Below are positions 44,161-53,953 of a stretch of DNA of 64,000 nt, one piece after another. This DNA comes from Rhodohalobacter mucosus. Its GTDB lineage: Bacteria > Bacteroidota > Rhodothermia > Balneolales > Balneolaceae. The notes under the pieces were generated by a model, which saw nothing but the letters and a program-made list of their open reading frames with translations, was not told the DNA's origin and did no database searches. Each line of letters starts with the position of its first letter. Position 1 is the first letter of the stretch. The DNA lies in the NCBI RefSeq assembly GCF_003150675.1, contig NZ_QGGB01000009.1, forward strand, positions 1 through 64,000, in the 5' to 3' direction. The position numbers were made by a program, and so were the translations under genes.

Positions 44161-44238
44161 GTCACCGGATGATTAATTTCCGGAAGCGGCAGGCATCCCG
44201 GCAGATGAGATGAATTACGTGGAGACTCATCCGGTAAC
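44161..44238. repeat. Inverted-repeat element C (sister of element B)
   Basis: Arms GTCACCGGATGATT and GACTCATCCGGTAAC pair imperfectly around a centre with TTTCCGGAAGCGG and GATGAATTACGTGG. Length, orientation and many internal bases agree with element B (41020-41098). It lies between the convergent pentaheme gene and secA. Confidence 0.85.
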
Positions 44239-44252
44239 TAACAGGCCGGAAA

Positions 44253-47200
44253 CTACTTCTCAATCAGAATCCAGCCCTCTTCATTTACCATCTTCTTGGC
44301 GTACTTCCACTTCACTTCCTTTATCTCCTGTGTATTCATATTCTGAACTTTCACAAAGTCATTTCTTCCGGGTTCATCTTCAACCGTGACCGGCTGTCGT
44401 TTTTCACCCGGCGCGGAAGCCTGTCGCTGCTGCTGGCCGTCTTCCTGCTGTGCACCCCGGAATCCCATATTCGTTGAATCGGCGTGCTGCGACTGAGCCT
44501 TGCTCATATCGTATTTTGACTTGGCCTTCTGAGCCTGCTCCAGACGGTTCGGGTCAGCCTGCATTTCCGGCATGGCTTTCCAGATCAGGGAAATGGTCTC
44601 TTTGTTGATCTCGTCGATCAGCACCTTGAACATCTCAAATGCCTCCCGCTTGTACTCCAGAAGCGGATCTTTCTGGCCGAAAGAGCGCAGGCCGATTCCT
44701 TCCTTCACAGAATCGAGCTCGCGAAGGTGCTCCATCCATTTATTGTCAATGGTTGAGAGGATGGCAGACCGTTCAAGCGACCGCGCCACTTCCCTTCCCT
44801 CATTTTTTTCAGCTCTTGCAACATCCACAACAATTCTCATACGGCGTATCCCATCACTGAAAATCACCTGTATTTTGGTGGGCTTGCGATCGGCGTCCGA
44901 TTTCTGGATTTGCTGAATGATGCGATAGAGAGGTTCGGCAATCATTCGCTCTTTTTTGCGATATACCTCAAAAGCCTTTTCTATGATGTGGTCGATCAGC
45001 CCGTCTTCTCCCATGATAGCCCATTTATCGAGATCAATTTCGACCTCAACGGCCAGATGCCGAAGGATTTCATCGCGCAGCTGCTCAAATTCACCCTGTG
45101 GATAGTAATCTGCAACAAGTCCTTCAACCAGGTCTTCAAGCATATCGAAGATGTCGTTTTGGAGCTGGTCTCCCTCAAGGGCGTTACGTCTGCGCGTATA
45201 AACGACTTCCCGCTGATTGTTCAGCACATCATCATACTCTAGCTGCCGTTTACGGATGCTGAAGTTATTCTGCTCCACTTTTTTCTGGGCGCGTTCCAGT
45301 GATTTACTGACCCACGGATGCTGTATAACCTCGCCCTCGTCAAAATTAAGCTTGTCCATTATGTTGGCGATTCGGTCGGTACCGCCGAAGAGCGACATCA
45401 GGTCATCTTCAAGAGAGACAAAAAACTGGCTTTCCCCGGGATCTCCCTGTCGTCCGGAGCGTCCGCGCAGCTGGAGATCAATTCGGCGTGATTCATGACG
45501 TTCGGTGCCTAAAATGGCCAGCCCGCCAAGGTCTTTGGTTTCCTGTGTGAGTTTGATATCGGTTCCGCGGCCGGCCATGTTGGTGGCAACCGTAACTGCT
45601 CCCGGCTTTCCGGCCTGGGCAACAATTTCACTCTCATGGGCATGCTGTTTTGCATTCAGCACATTGTGTGGGATTTTACCCCGCTTCAGCATCCGGCTCA
45701 GAGTTTCCGATACATCCACACTGGTTGTACCTACCAGAACAGGCTGACCCTTTTCATGATATTCACGGATCTTATTGATGGCAGCGTTGTATTTCTCGCG
45801 CTTGGTTCTGAAAATAAGATCTTCCTTGTCGTCGCGGATAATCGGACGGTTTGTCGGTATTACGGTTACATCCAGATTGTAGATCTCATTGAACTCACCC
45901 TCCTCGGTGGCCGCTGTACCGGTCATTCCGGAGAGTTTATGATACATCCTGAAGTAGTTCTGAAGGGTAATGGTGGCGTAAGTTTGTGTGGCGGCCTCTA
46001 CTTTTACATTCTCTTTGGCCTCAATAGCCTGATGCAGGCCATCGGAATATCGCCGTCCGGACAACACCCGTCCTGTATGCTCATCCACAATCTGTACTTT
46101 ACCGTCCTGCACAATGTACTCCTCCTCGCGCTCGAACAGGGTGTAGGCTTTTAAAAGCTGATTGACGGTATGAATGCGGTCACCGCGTTCGGCAAAAAGC
46201 CTGTGAAGCTCGTTGAACCTCTTTTCACGCTCCTGCTTCATCTCATCTTTAATTTCAGCGATTTTTTTCTCTTTATAGTCATCGCTGAACTCATCATTTT
46301 GCTCAATCTCGCTTACTTTCTCACGGGTCAGCTCTTCCATCTCCTCTTCGATTTCAGACGTCTCCGTTCCGAGATCGGGAATTACAAAGAAATCGGGATC
46401 CTCGTCCTTTCGGGTGATAAACTCACGCCCTTTCTCAGTCATCTCAATCGTCTTCTGCTTCATGTCGACTGCGTAGTAGAGATATTCATCGACAATGGGC
46501 ATATTCTTTGCATTGTCGGCGAGATAAATTCGTTCCGTCTCCTGCACCAGCCTCTGGTAGGTGGCTTCCTGCATCAGCTTTCGAAACTTTCTGTTTTTGG
46601 GAAAACCGCGTTCGGCACGAAACATGGCAAGCCCCGCTTCATCCATTTTTTCTTCTTCCACAAGCCGCTCGGCATCATTTACGAGCGAAGCCACAAGGCT
46701 CTGCTGGGCTTTGACAAGCGCCTCCATCCGGGGTTTCATCTCTTCATACTTCTGCTGGCTGTTCGATTGGGGAACCGGTCCTGAAATAATAAGCGGAGTT
46801 CTCGCTTCATCAATAAGAATGGAGTCAACCTCATCTATAATGGCATAATGGTGGTGCTGCTGCACAAGCTGATCCTCTTCAATCACCATATTGTCGCGCA
46901 GGTAATCAAATCCGAATTCATTGTTGGTTCCATAGGTGATGTCGGCCCTGTAGGCTTTTCGGCGGGGCTCGGAATTGGGTTCATACCGGTCAACGCAGTC
47001 AACGGTGAGGCCGTGAAAGTTGAATATCGGTTCGTTCCACTCTGCGTCACGCTGAGCAAGGTAGGTGTTCACGGTAACCACGTGTACGCCGCGCCCGGCT
47101 AGCGCATTCAGATAAGCAGGAAAAATGGCGGCCAGGGTTTTACCCTCACCCGTTTTCATTTCAGCAATAGAGGCATTATGCATGGAAACCGCACCAACCA

Positions 47201-47648
47201 GCTGGACATCATAAGGGACCATTTCCCACGTAATCTCGCTGCCTGCCACTTTCCACGATTTTCCGACAAAACGGCGGCAGGTCTCTTTAAGCACGGCGTA
47301 GGCCTCGGGAAGAATTTCATCGAGGGTGTCTTCGAGATTGTCAAGCCATTGATCTTCAAGTTCTGCGAGCTGGTCGGAAAATTCGCGCCTCTCTTCAAGG
47401 GTAATCGATTCATCACTTGAATCCATCTTCTCTTTGATGTTCGCGATTTGAGCGGATACCTCTTCGTTCCTCTCTTTGATCAGAGATTTAAACGACTCGG
47501 TTTTTTCTTTCAGCTCATCTTCGGAAAGGGTTTTCATCTCCTCCTCAAAGCTGTTGATCTCTTCTACAATGGGCCAGATTTTTTTCAGGTCTTTGGAGCT
47601 CTTGGTCCCGAAAACTTTGGTGAGAAGCTTGGAAATTTGTTCTAACAT
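44253..47648 (-). CDS. secA: Preprotein translocase ATPase SecA
   Basis: 1131 residues, longer than the roughly 900 of E. coli because of insertions typical of Bacteroidota (for example an acidic coiled segment, EIEEEMEELTREKVSEIEQN). It drives protein export through SecYEG at the inner membrane. Seen: Walker A MKTGEGKTLAA, DEVDSILIDEARTPLIISG, the motor motifs MAGRGTDI and LQLRGRSGRQGDPGESQF. The C-terminus ends GRNDFVKVQNMN...EGWILIEK and lacks the CxCxSG-CH zinc site that binds SecB. The gene points away from rpmH. Confidence 0.97.
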   Translation of the reverse strand: MLEQISKLLTKVFGTKSSKDLKKIWPIVEEINSFEEEMKTLSEDELKEKTESFKSLIKERNEEVSAQIANIKEKMDSSDESITLEERREFSDQLAELEDQWLDNLEDTLDEILPEAYAVLKETCRRFVGKSWKVAGSEITWEMVPYDVQLVGAVSMHNASIAEMKTGEGKTLAAIFPAYLNALAGRGVHVVTVNTYLAQRDAEWNEPIFNFHGLTVDCVDRYEPNSEPRRKAYRADITYGTNNEFGFDYLRDNMVIEEDQLVQQHHHYAIIDEVDSILIDEARTPLIISGPVPQSNSQQKYEEMKPRMEALVKAQQSLVASLVNDAERLVEEEKMDEAGLAMFRAERGFPKNRKFRKLMQEATYQRLVQETERIYLADNAKNMPIVDEYLYYAVDMKQKTIEMTEKGREFITRKDEDPDFFVIPDLGTETSEIEEEMEELTREKVSEIEQNDEFSDDYKEKKIAEIKDEMKQEREKRFNELHRLFAERGDRIHTVNQLLKAYTLFEREEEYIVQDGKVQIVDEHTGRVLSGRRYSDGLHQAIEAKENVKVEAATQTYATITLQNYFRMYHKLSGMTGTAATEEGEFNEIYNLDVTVIPTNRPIIRDDKEDLIFRTKREKYNAAINKIREYHEKGQPVLVGTTSVDVSETLSRMLKRGKIPHNVLNAKQHAHESEIVAQAGKPGAVTVATNMAGRGTDIKLTQETKDLGGLAILGTERHESRRIDLQLRGRSGRQGDPGESQFFVSLEDDLMSLFGGTDRIANIMDKLNFDEGEVIQHPWVSKSLERAQKKVEQNNFSIRKRQLEYDDVLNNQREVVYTRRRNALEGDQLQNDIFDMLEDLVEGLVADYYPQGEFEQLRDEILRHLAVEVEIDLDKWAIMGEDGLIDHIIEKAFEVYRKKERMIAEPLYRIIQQIQKSDADRKPTKIQVIFSDGIRRMRIVVDVARAEKNEGREVARSLERSAILSTIDNKWMEHLRELDSVKEGIGLRSFGQKDPLLEYKREAFEMFKVLIDEINKETISLIWKAMPEMQADPNRLEQAQKAKSKYDMSKAQSQHADSTNMGFRGAQQEDGQQQRQASAPGEKRQPVTVEDEPGRNDFVKVQNMNTQEIKEVKWKYAKKMVNEEGWILIEK

Positions 47649-47910
47649 GAAGTTGAAAAAACGAGATTAAAATTAATTAAGTAAGGTACGGGTTCAGCAG
47701 TGGCTGTTCAACCACATTCAATATTATATAAGCAATAATGATACCATGATACATACGTGCTGTTTTGCGGTAATATTGTCATGAAGCGGGGATCGCGTCC
47801 CGTCATTGATTGAAGAAGGAAGAATAGGTTCGGTTTTATGATATTTCTTCTTATTTTTGGGGTCTATCAAAAACACGAGTTTGAATATTTTCACCCAGTA
47901 AATTTAAGTC
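47649..47910. promoter_or_regulatory. Divergent secA / rpmH promoter region
   Basis: 262 AT-rich bases between two divergent starts. It should carry promoters for secA and for the rpmH-rnpA-yidC cluster. No TTATCCACA-type DnaA box was seen, so there is no sign of an origin in spite of the rpmH-rnpA context. Confidence 0.5.
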
Positions 47911-48066
47911 ATGAAACGTACGTATCAACCAAGCAAGCGTAAGAGAGCCAACAAGCATGGATTTCGCAAGCGAATGAGTTCGGCTGATGGCCGCAATGTA
48001 CTCAAGCGCCGGCGTGCCAAAGGAAGGCACAAGCTTACCGTGAGCGATGAAAAAGGACCGAAATAG
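47911..48066 (+). CDS. rpmH: 50S ribosomal protein L34
   Basis: 51 residues, full length: [52 protein letters not shown] component of the large ribosomal subunit bound to 23S rRNA. The pattern [16 protein letters not shown] is diagnostic. It overlaps rnpA by 20 bases in another frame, the arrangement usual for these two genes. Confidence 0.98.
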   Translation: MKRTYQPSKRKRANKHGFRKRMSSADGRNVLKRRRAKGRHKLTVSDEKGPK

Positions 48067-48499
48067 GCCCGAGCCGCTCTATCCTGATCAATCGCTTCCA
48101 AGATCAAACATTCTTCGGGGCAGGAACAATTTCCGGCGCCTGTTCGAAAAGTCAACCGTTTTGAACTCCAACTCTATTCAGTTTCGATTCCGAATTTATG
48201 ACAATCCCGATGAGGGCTGTAAAATCGGATTCAGCGCTCCGAAGAAAATTATTTCTAAGGCTACAAAACGAAACAGGACGAAGAGATTGCTGAGGGAAGT
48301 CTACAGAACTAACCAGTCACACCTTTCCGATCTGTTCAATTCCGGTTCATTTGGATTCCACGGCCTGATTATGGCAAGAAAAAGCGGGCTTTCGTATCAT
48401 GAAATAGCCGCCGAAATGGAGACGCTTATGCTCCAGGCCAGGAAAATTCTGGAAGCATATCTGTGCAAGAATGCAGGTCAATCTGAAACAACAACGTAA
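48047..48499 (+). CDS. rnpA: Ribonuclease P protein component
   Basis: 150 residues. The protein subunit that helps the RNase P RNA cut tRNA 5' leaders. The family core is [20 protein letters not shown] followed by KRLLREVYR, the basic RNR helix that contacts RNA. The N-terminus is extended, as often happens when rnpA overlaps rpmH. It ends 12 bases before yidC. The RNA subunit gene is not in the window. Confidence 0.95.
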   Translation: MKKDRNRPEPLYPDQSLPRSNILRGRNNFRRLFEKSTVLNSNSIQFRFRIYDNPDEGCKIGFSAPKKIISKATKRNRTKRLLREVYRTNQSHLSDLFNSGSFGFHGLIMARKSGLSYHEIAAEMETLMLQARKILEAYLCKNAGQSETTT

Positions 48500-48511
48500 T
48501 AAGTACTTACC

Positions 48512-50395
48512 TTGGACAAGAATACGGTTACAGGTCTGCTTCTCATTTTTATGATCACCATGGCGTGGGCCTGGTATACCATGCCGAGTGAAGAGGAGCT
48601 GGAACAGCAGCGCCAGGAACAGATGCTCAGAGACAGTCTTGCAGCGCTTCAGCAGCCCGATGCAGGAGATACGCTCTCTGCCGACGCCAGCGAAGATGCC
48701 CGCCGGCAGGAGCAGTTTCAGGATCAACAAGCTGAAGAAAGCCCTCTGCAGGACGCTCAGATGCCTGTGCTGCGAGAGCCCGGTGATACATCCCTGGGCC
48801 TTTTTTCACAGGAAACGGGTGTTGGGGATACGATTTATACGGTTGTAAAGACGCCTCTTTTTGAACTGGAGTTCACAAATCTGGGTGCGGGACCCGCACG
48901 CGTCATCCTGCAGGACCATGAAACGTGGGATCACAACCCCGTACAAATGATCCGGAATACCACCCGTTCCGCGTATTCTCTCGGTTTTCTGTCAACCGAA
49001 AACCTCAATATTGAAACAGACCGGCTCTTCTTTGAACCTCTCACTGACGCCGGATCTATTGATATTACGGAAGATGAATCTGCACAACTCAGTTATCGCC
49101 TGGAAGTAAACGAAACGTCGGCACTTCTGTTTACCTATACATTTTACGGCAATTCCTACATATACGACCTGGACATTACATTTGAGAACATGAGTCCGCT
49201 GATCAGCGGCACCATTGTGGATTTTGGCTGGAAATCGGCGCTCAACTATACCGAACGCGACCTTTCCCAGGACAAAATAAATACTGCGGCCTACACCTAT
49301 GCAGGCGGTGTGCTCGAGAAATTCCAGCTTGAAGCTCCGGGAAGAAATGAGCAAACCATTAACGGAACTATCGATTGGGTGTCGACGCGTACCCGTTTTT
49401 TTGGTCAGTATATTAAGCCGGTTACAGATTCAAATGCGGCCGTAATGATTGGAGAGGTGACCGGTGAGCCTGGAGAGCCCGGTTCCACGCACTACTACCA
49501 GTCCAGGGTTCAGTCCAGCATCAGCGGTAATCCGACGCTGTCTTACGAGCTTTACAATGGACCGCTGAAGTACTACGACCTGAAAGAGTTTCATGAGCAC
49601 GCCTACGATGTGGTTGAAATCGGATATGCACTCATTCGCTGGTTTGCCGATCCGCTGGTACGCTACGTGATTATCCCGTTTTTTGCCCTGGGAAGCACAC
49701 TCATCTCCAACTACGGTATTCTGGTCATCATATTTGGGTTCATGGTGAAGCTGATACTCTTTCCGCTTACGCAAAAAAGTTTTAAAAGTATGGCGGCAAT
49801 GCGTGAACTGCAGCCCCAGATGAAAGAGATCCAGGAAAAATACAAGGACGATCCCCAGAAGCAGCAGAAAGAGACCATCGCGCTCTATAAAAAAGCAAAA
49901 GTAAATCCGCTGGGTGGCTGTCTGCCTATGCTGCTGCAGTTTCCAATTCTGATTACCATGTTCTTCTTTTTTCAGAATTCGATGCTGATGCGTCAGGAGT
50001 CGTTTTTATGGGCAAGCGACCTTTCTGCTCCCGATTATATTTTGTCTCTGCCTTTCAGCATTCCGTTTCTGGGTGATCAGCTGGCAGGCTTTGTGCTGCT
50101 GATGTCGGCCGCTATGTTTATGCAGACTAAAGTGAGCGGGGGTATGAGCGGAGGTGCCGCACCAAGCGGCGGGCCCAACATGAAGGCCTTTACCTATATC
50201 ATGCCGTTCATGCTGCTTTTTATCTTTAACAATTTTGCGGCGGGTCTGAGTCTCTACTACCTGGTCTATAATGTGCTTTCGGTAGTACAGCAGTTGGTTA
50301 TCAACAAACAGATATCCGGGAAGAAGCCCGAAGAGCTTGAAAAAGCACAAACCTCGGCTGAGAAAAAACTTAAAAAGGGTAAAAAGAAAAAATAG
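48512..50395 (+). CDS. yidC: Membrane protein insertase YidC
   Basis: 627 residues, starting with TTG (MDKNTVTGLLLIFMITMAWA, the first TM helix). A large periplasmic beta domain lies at about 100-370. The conserved five-helix insertase core runs from about 395 to 600: FGFMVKLILFPLTQKSFKSM, NPLGGCLPMLLQFPILITMF, FLWASDLSAPDYIL and FNNFAAGLSLYYLVYNVLSV. The tail is Lys-rich (KKLKKGKKKK) and may touch the ribosome. It inserts membrane proteins alone or with SecYEG. The third gene of rpmH-rnpA-yidC. Confidence 0.97.
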   Translation: MDKNTVTGLLLIFMITMAWAWYTMPSEEELEQQRQEQMLRDSLAALQQPDAGDTLSADASEDARRQEQFQDQQAEESPLQDAQMPVLREPGDTSLGLFSQETGVGDTIYTVVKTPLFELEFTNLGAGPARVILQDHETWDHNPVQMIRNTTRSAYSLGFLSTENLNIETDRLFFEPLTDAGSIDITEDESAQLSYRLEVNETSALLFTYTFYGNSYIYDLDITFENMSPLISGTIVDFGWKSALNYTERDLSQDKINTAAYTYAGGVLEKFQLEAPGRNEQTINGTIDWVSTRTRFFGQYIKPVTDSNAAVMIGEVTGEPGEPGSTHYYQSRVQSSISGNPTLSYELYNGPLKYYDLKEFHEHAYDVVEIGYALIRWFADPLVRYVIIPFFALGSTLISNYGILVIIFGFMVKLILFPLTQKSFKSMAAMRELQPQMKEIQEKYKDDPQKQQKETIALYKKAKVNPLGGCLPMLLQFPILITMFFFFQNSMLMRQESFLWASDLSAPDYILSLPFSIPFLGDQLAGFVLLMSAAMFMQTKVSGGMSGGAAPSGGPNMKAFTYIMPFMLLFIFNNFAAGLSLYYLVYNVLSVVQQLVINKQISGKKPEELEKAQTSAEKKLKKGKKKK

Positions 50396-50526
50396 CGGCC
50401 CGGGCAGGAGCCGGATTTTACCACAAGAGGAGACAAGAATCTTCTTTTCTTGCGACTTGCATAAGGATGTAGTTGCAGCCTTATGCACGCCTATCATAAA
50501 AGAATTGCTATATTGCGAATGTATAT

Positions 50527-50550
50527 GCATGAATTGGAACCAATTCATGC
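50527..50550. promoter_or_regulatory. 24-bp dyad before nfeD
   Basis: Arms GCATGAATTGG and CCAATTCATGC are exact complements with a 2-base centre (AA), followed by AAAAA. It ends 22 bases upstream of the nfeD ATG. The loop is too tight for a good RNA hairpin, so a protein-binding operator is more likely than a terminator. Confidence 0.4.
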
Positions 50551-50572
50551 AAAAACCGATTTTTAAGGTACC

Positions 50573-51928
50573 ATGAGTAAAAATCTGATTACTGCATTCA
50601 TACTCTTTATAAGCGGCTCAGCTTTTGTTTTGCAGGACGATACGCTTACCGTCAGCGGAACTGCGCCACAAAATGATGGCAATTCGGTCAGTATTATCCG
50701 GGTTGAAGGAATTATCGGTCCCACGGCCACCCAATATATCGAACGTGGTCTGCGCCAGTCTATAGAGGCAGGTGATGAGGCACTCATTATCGAACTGGAT
50801 ACACCCGGGGGGCTTCTTGATTCCACCCAGGATATTGTTCAGGCCATGCTGGGGTCCGAACACCCCATCGTGGTTTATGTTTCGCCACAGGGTGCCAATG
50901 CCGGAAGTGCAGGTACCTTTATTACACTTGCTGCCCATATTGCTGTAATGGCTCCCGGGACAAACATCGGAGCGGCATCGCCGGTATCGATGGGCGGCGG
51001 TGAAATGGATACGGTGGCCCAGACCAAAATATTCAACTATTCGGAAAGCTACATTGAATCGATTGCCGAGCAGCGCGACCGGAATGTAGAATGGGCGAAG
51101 TCGGCTGTGCGCGACGGTGCATCCATAACATCTACGGAGGCGCTTGAAATAAATGTTATCGACCTGATTGCCGATGGAATGGATGATCTTCTGAACCAGA
51201 TCGACGGGATGGAAGTTGAAGGAGACACCCTTAACACAAGGGATGCTGAGCAAAATAGAATTCCCAGAAACCTTGCGGAGATATTTTTCAGCTTTCTGAT
51301 CCGGCCCGAAGTTATGCTGATCTTGACTTTGGTGGCGATTTATGGAATTATAGGTGAAGTAACGAATCCCGGCGCTATCGTGCCCGGTGTTGCAGGTGTG
51401 ATTGCGCTTATACTGCTGCTTTACGGCGTTGCCGCCATGCCGGTAAATCTGGCGGGTTTTCTGCTGATCGGATTGGCGATTATTCTTTTTGTCGCTGAAG
51501 CGTTCACCCCTGCTTTTGGCCTATTGATAACAGGAGGAGCCGTGGCTTTCTTTTTGGGTGCATTGATGTTATTTCAGGATCTGCCGGACGAAATTCAGAT
51601 TTCGCTCTACTGGCTAATTCCGGCTACGCTGCTCACGGCGGCATTTTTCGGATGGATTGTCACGTATGGGATAAAATCGCTATTTAATCCGGCCAGAACC
51701 GGAATTGAATCTACAATAGGCAAGCGCGCTGAGGTCACAGATCCGATACTGCCCGGACAGGAGGGACGTGTCTTTTTTGACGGTGAATTCTGGACTGCCG
51801 AGAGCGATGAGGTTCTGAATGAGGGTGATGTTTGTGAAATCGTCAGGTACAATGGATTAAAAGTGGTTGTGAGGTCAGTTGATAATGTGGAAGCTGAAAA
51901 AGAAAATGCCGGACAACAGACCGATTGA
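50573..51928 (+). CDS. NfeD family membrane-bound serine protease
   Basis: 451 residues. A signal segment at 4-20 is followed by a ClpP-like protease domain at about 38-235 with the Ser-Lys dyad (Ser112 in GANAGSAGTF, Lys152 in AQTKIFNYS), in line with archaeal 1510-N. A membrane region of about five helices spans 245-385 (VMLILTLVAIYGIIGEVTNP), and a C-terminal NfeD OB-fold runs from about 395 (GKRAEVTDPILPGQEGRVFF). It is thought to cleave the C-terminus of stomatin-like proteins, and the slipin gene starts 95 bases downstream, so the pair fits the known partnership. Confidence 0.9.
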   Translation: MSKNLITAFILFISGSAFVLQDDTLTVSGTAPQNDGNSVSIIRVEGIIGPTATQYIERGLRQSIEAGDEALIIELDTPGGLLDSTQDIVQAMLGSEHPIVVYVSPQGANAGSAGTFITLAAHIAVMAPGTNIGAASPVSMGGGEMDTVAQTKIFNYSESYIESIAEQRDRNVEWAKSAVRDGASITSTEALEINVIDLIADGMDDLLNQIDGMEVEGDTLNTRDAEQNRIPRNLAEIFFSFLIRPEVMLILTLVAIYGIIGEVTNPGAIVPGVAGVIALILLLYGVAAMPVNLAGFLLIGLAIILFVAEAFTPAFGLLITGGAVAFFLGALMLFQDLPDEIQISLYWLIPATLLTAAFFGWIVTYGIKSLFNPARTGIESTIGKRAEVTDPILPGQEGRVFFDGEFWTAESDEVLNEGDVCEIVRYNGLKVVVRSVDNVEAEKENAGQQTD

Positions 51929-52023
51929 CCTCCCGGTAATACACTGAAAGACAATTATCGGATCATAAGATTCCGGTAATCGCGGAAACCAATTTGAAAT
52001 AATAACTAAAAGAAACAATTACT

Positions 52024-52800
52024 ATGGAAGATGCTGGTCAATTAACAAACCTGCTTGTATGGGTTATTACAGTAGTCATTTTTCTCTCTGTGTTTTTACC
52101 GCAGATGTTCAAAATTATGCGGGAATATGAACGCGGAGTGGTATTCCGGCTCGGTAAGTTTCAAAGCACCAAAGGGCCCGGGCTTATTGTACTGATTCCA
52201 TTTATTGATAAGGTTGAAAGAGTGGATTTACGCGTTCTCACCATCAATGTGGAGCGGCAGGAAGTGATCACCAAAGACAACGTGACGGTTAATGTGGATG
52301 CCATAACATTTTTCCGGGTTGTGGATGCCGAAAAAGCAGTCATTCAGGTTGAGCGCTACATTGCCGCCACATCCATGCTTGCACAAACGACCCTTCGGAG
52401 TGTTCTAGGACAGTTTGAGCTTGATGAACTGCTGGCTGAACGCGATAAGATCAATAAGAAAATTCAGACCATTATTGACCGCCAAACCGATCCATGGGGA
52501 ATTAAAGTGGTTTCTGTTGAGGTAAAAGACGTTATTCTCCCGGAAAGCATGAAGAGAGCCATGGCGCGGCAGGCTGAAAGTGAACGTGACAGACGTGCTA
52601 AAATCATTAATGCACAGGGTGAATATGAGGCTGCCACAAAACTGGTTGAAGCCGGTGAAATGATTGAGAAAACGCCTACCGCACTGCAGCTCCGATTCCT
52701 GCAAACCATGAATGAGATCAGTGAAGAGAATGCAACATTTGCATTCCTTCCGCTGCCGATGGACTTTCTGGAATCGTTCAGGCCAAAGAAAAAGGAATAG
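52024..52800 (+). CDS. Slipin (stomatin/prohibitin family) protein
   Basis: 258 residues. An N-terminal membrane helix ([20 protein letters not shown]) leads into the SPFH domain: [61 protein letters not shown] coiled-coil segment ([20 protein letters not shown]) follows, and a hydrophobic C-terminal part ([16 protein letters not shown]) resembles the site cut by NfeD-type proteases. It forms membrane-microdomain oligomers. It is followed by a strong terminator. Confidence 0.94.
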   Translation: MEDAGQLTNLLVWVITVVIFLSVFLPQMFKIMREYERGVVFRLGKFQSTKGPGLIVLIPFIDKVERVDLRVLTINVERQEVITKDNVTVNVDAITFFRVVDAEKAVIQVERYIAATSMLAQTTLRSVLGQFELDELLAERDKINKKIQTIIDRQTDPWGIKVVSVEVKDVILPESMKRAMARQAESERDRRAKIINAQGEYEAATKLVEAGEMIEKTPTALQLRFLQTMNEISEENATFAFLPLPMDFLESFRPKKKE

Positions 52801-52822
52801 ATTCTCCTCGTTAACATGATTT

Positions 52823-52855
52823 AAAACCCGGGTTGCCAACAGCCCGGGTTTTTTT
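52823..52855 (+). terminator. Rho-independent terminator after slipin
   Basis: Stem AAAACCCGGG / CCCGGGTTTT with a 10-base loop and a continuous T-run (TTTTTTT). It lies 22 bases beyond the slipin stop. A longer reading of the next gene would start inside it, which supports the later start at 52911. Confidence 0.9.
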
Positions 52856-52910
52856 ATGTACATTTATACGATATGTTTTTTGCACAATGCTTAACCAAAA
52901 CGATGGATTC

Positions 52911-53933
52911 ATGAACAGAATTTTGTCACTGTTATCACTTTTTACCCTTCTTTTGATAGTAACGGCCTCCTGCCAGCAGAGCGAACCGCAACCTGCCCAG
53001 AAGGAGTGGGCCATTGCACTGCACGGTGGCGCGGGCACCATTTCACAGGATCTGCCTGATTCCGTTAAAGCACGCTACTATGCAGGCCTGGAAGAGGCCC
53101 TTCGGGTCGGTGAGCTTGTGCTGCGTGACGGAGGCACCGCCCTTGACGCAGTTGAAAATGTGGTTAACACACTTGAAGACAATCCGCTATTCAATGCAGG
53201 TCGTGGTGCCGTTTTTACCGCAGAAGGCCGGCATGAGCTTGACGCTGCCATTATGGACGGCAGCACACTTGCAGCCGGTGCGGTTACAGGACTTACCACA
53301 GTGAAAAACCCGGTAAGCCTGGCCAGGATTGTCATGCAGGAGTCGCGCCATATTTTCTTCTCCGGTGTCGGTGCTGAGGAGTATGCCGATCAAACATCCG
53401 TGGAGAGGGTAGATAACGACTATTTTCATACGCAGAACCGCTATGAGCAGTGGCAGCGTTCGCAGGAGCAGGCTTCAGCAGAGTCAACTCCAATGACCAT
53501 GGAAAAGTGGATTGAAGACTCCAAGTTTGGCACAGTGGGAGCCGTTGCGCTCGACTCAGAGGGACGCCTGGCTGCAGCAACATCCACCGGGGGTATGACC
53601 AACAAACAGTTCGGAAGAGTCGGTGATGTGCCTATAATCGGTTCCGGTACATTTGCCAATCATGTAGCCGCCGTATCCGCAACCGGATGGGGCGAACAGA
53701 TTATGCGCAATGTGTCGGCTAACACCATCGCCAACCATATGGAGTTTACCGGCTCCTCACTCGAAGAAGCCATGAATTTTGTGGTTACCGAACGTTTAAA
53801 TCCGGGCGATGCAGGATTCATTGGAGTGGACAGCCTTGGAAACATTTCCATGCAAATGAACACAGCGGGAATGTTCCGCGCCTCTCTCGATGCGGATGGC
53901 AACCGTACGGTCATGATCTGGCAGGACGAATAA
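52911..53933 (+). CDS. Isoaspartyl peptidase / L-asparaginase, lipoprotein
   Basis: 340 residues from the ATG at 52911 (MNRILSLLSLFTLLLIVTAS, Cys21 after TAS), a lipoprotein signal. A start at 52833 would sit in the slipin terminator and is rejected. It is an N-terminal-nucleophile (Ntn) hydrolase of family T2: WAIALHGGAGTI, NPLFNAGRGAVF, and the autocleavage site FGTVGAVALD with Thr208 as nucleophile, then ATSTGGMTNK. It hydrolyses isoaspartyl dipeptides and asparagine. As a lipoprotein it would act outside the cytoplasm, for peptide scavenging. Confidence 0.92.
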   Translation: MNRILSLLSLFTLLLIVTASCQQSEPQPAQKEWAIALHGGAGTISQDLPDSVKARYYAGLEEALRVGELVLRDGGTALDAVENVVNTLEDNPLFNAGRGAVFTAEGRHELDAAIMDGSTLAAGAVTGLTTVKNPVSLARIVMQESRHIFFSGVGAEEYADQTSVERVDNDYFHTQNRYEQWQRSQEQASAESTPMTMEKWIEDSKFGTVGAVALDSEGRLAAATSTGGMTNKQFGRVGDVPIIGSGTFANHVAAVSATGWGEQIMRNVSANTIANHMEFTGSSLEEAMNFVVTERLNPGDAGFIGVDSLGNISMQMNTAGMFRASLDADGNRTVMIWQDE

Positions 53934-53953
53934 CCGCCGCAGCCGGCTCCGGT

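Noticed and set aside
47649-47910. Replication origin near rpmH-rnpA
   Set aside because: No dnaA gene, no cluster of DnaA boxes and no AT-rich repeats of origin type were seen.
52833-52910. N-terminal extension of the isoaspartyl peptidase
   Set aside because: It starts inside the slipin terminator; the lipoprotein signal begins at 52911.
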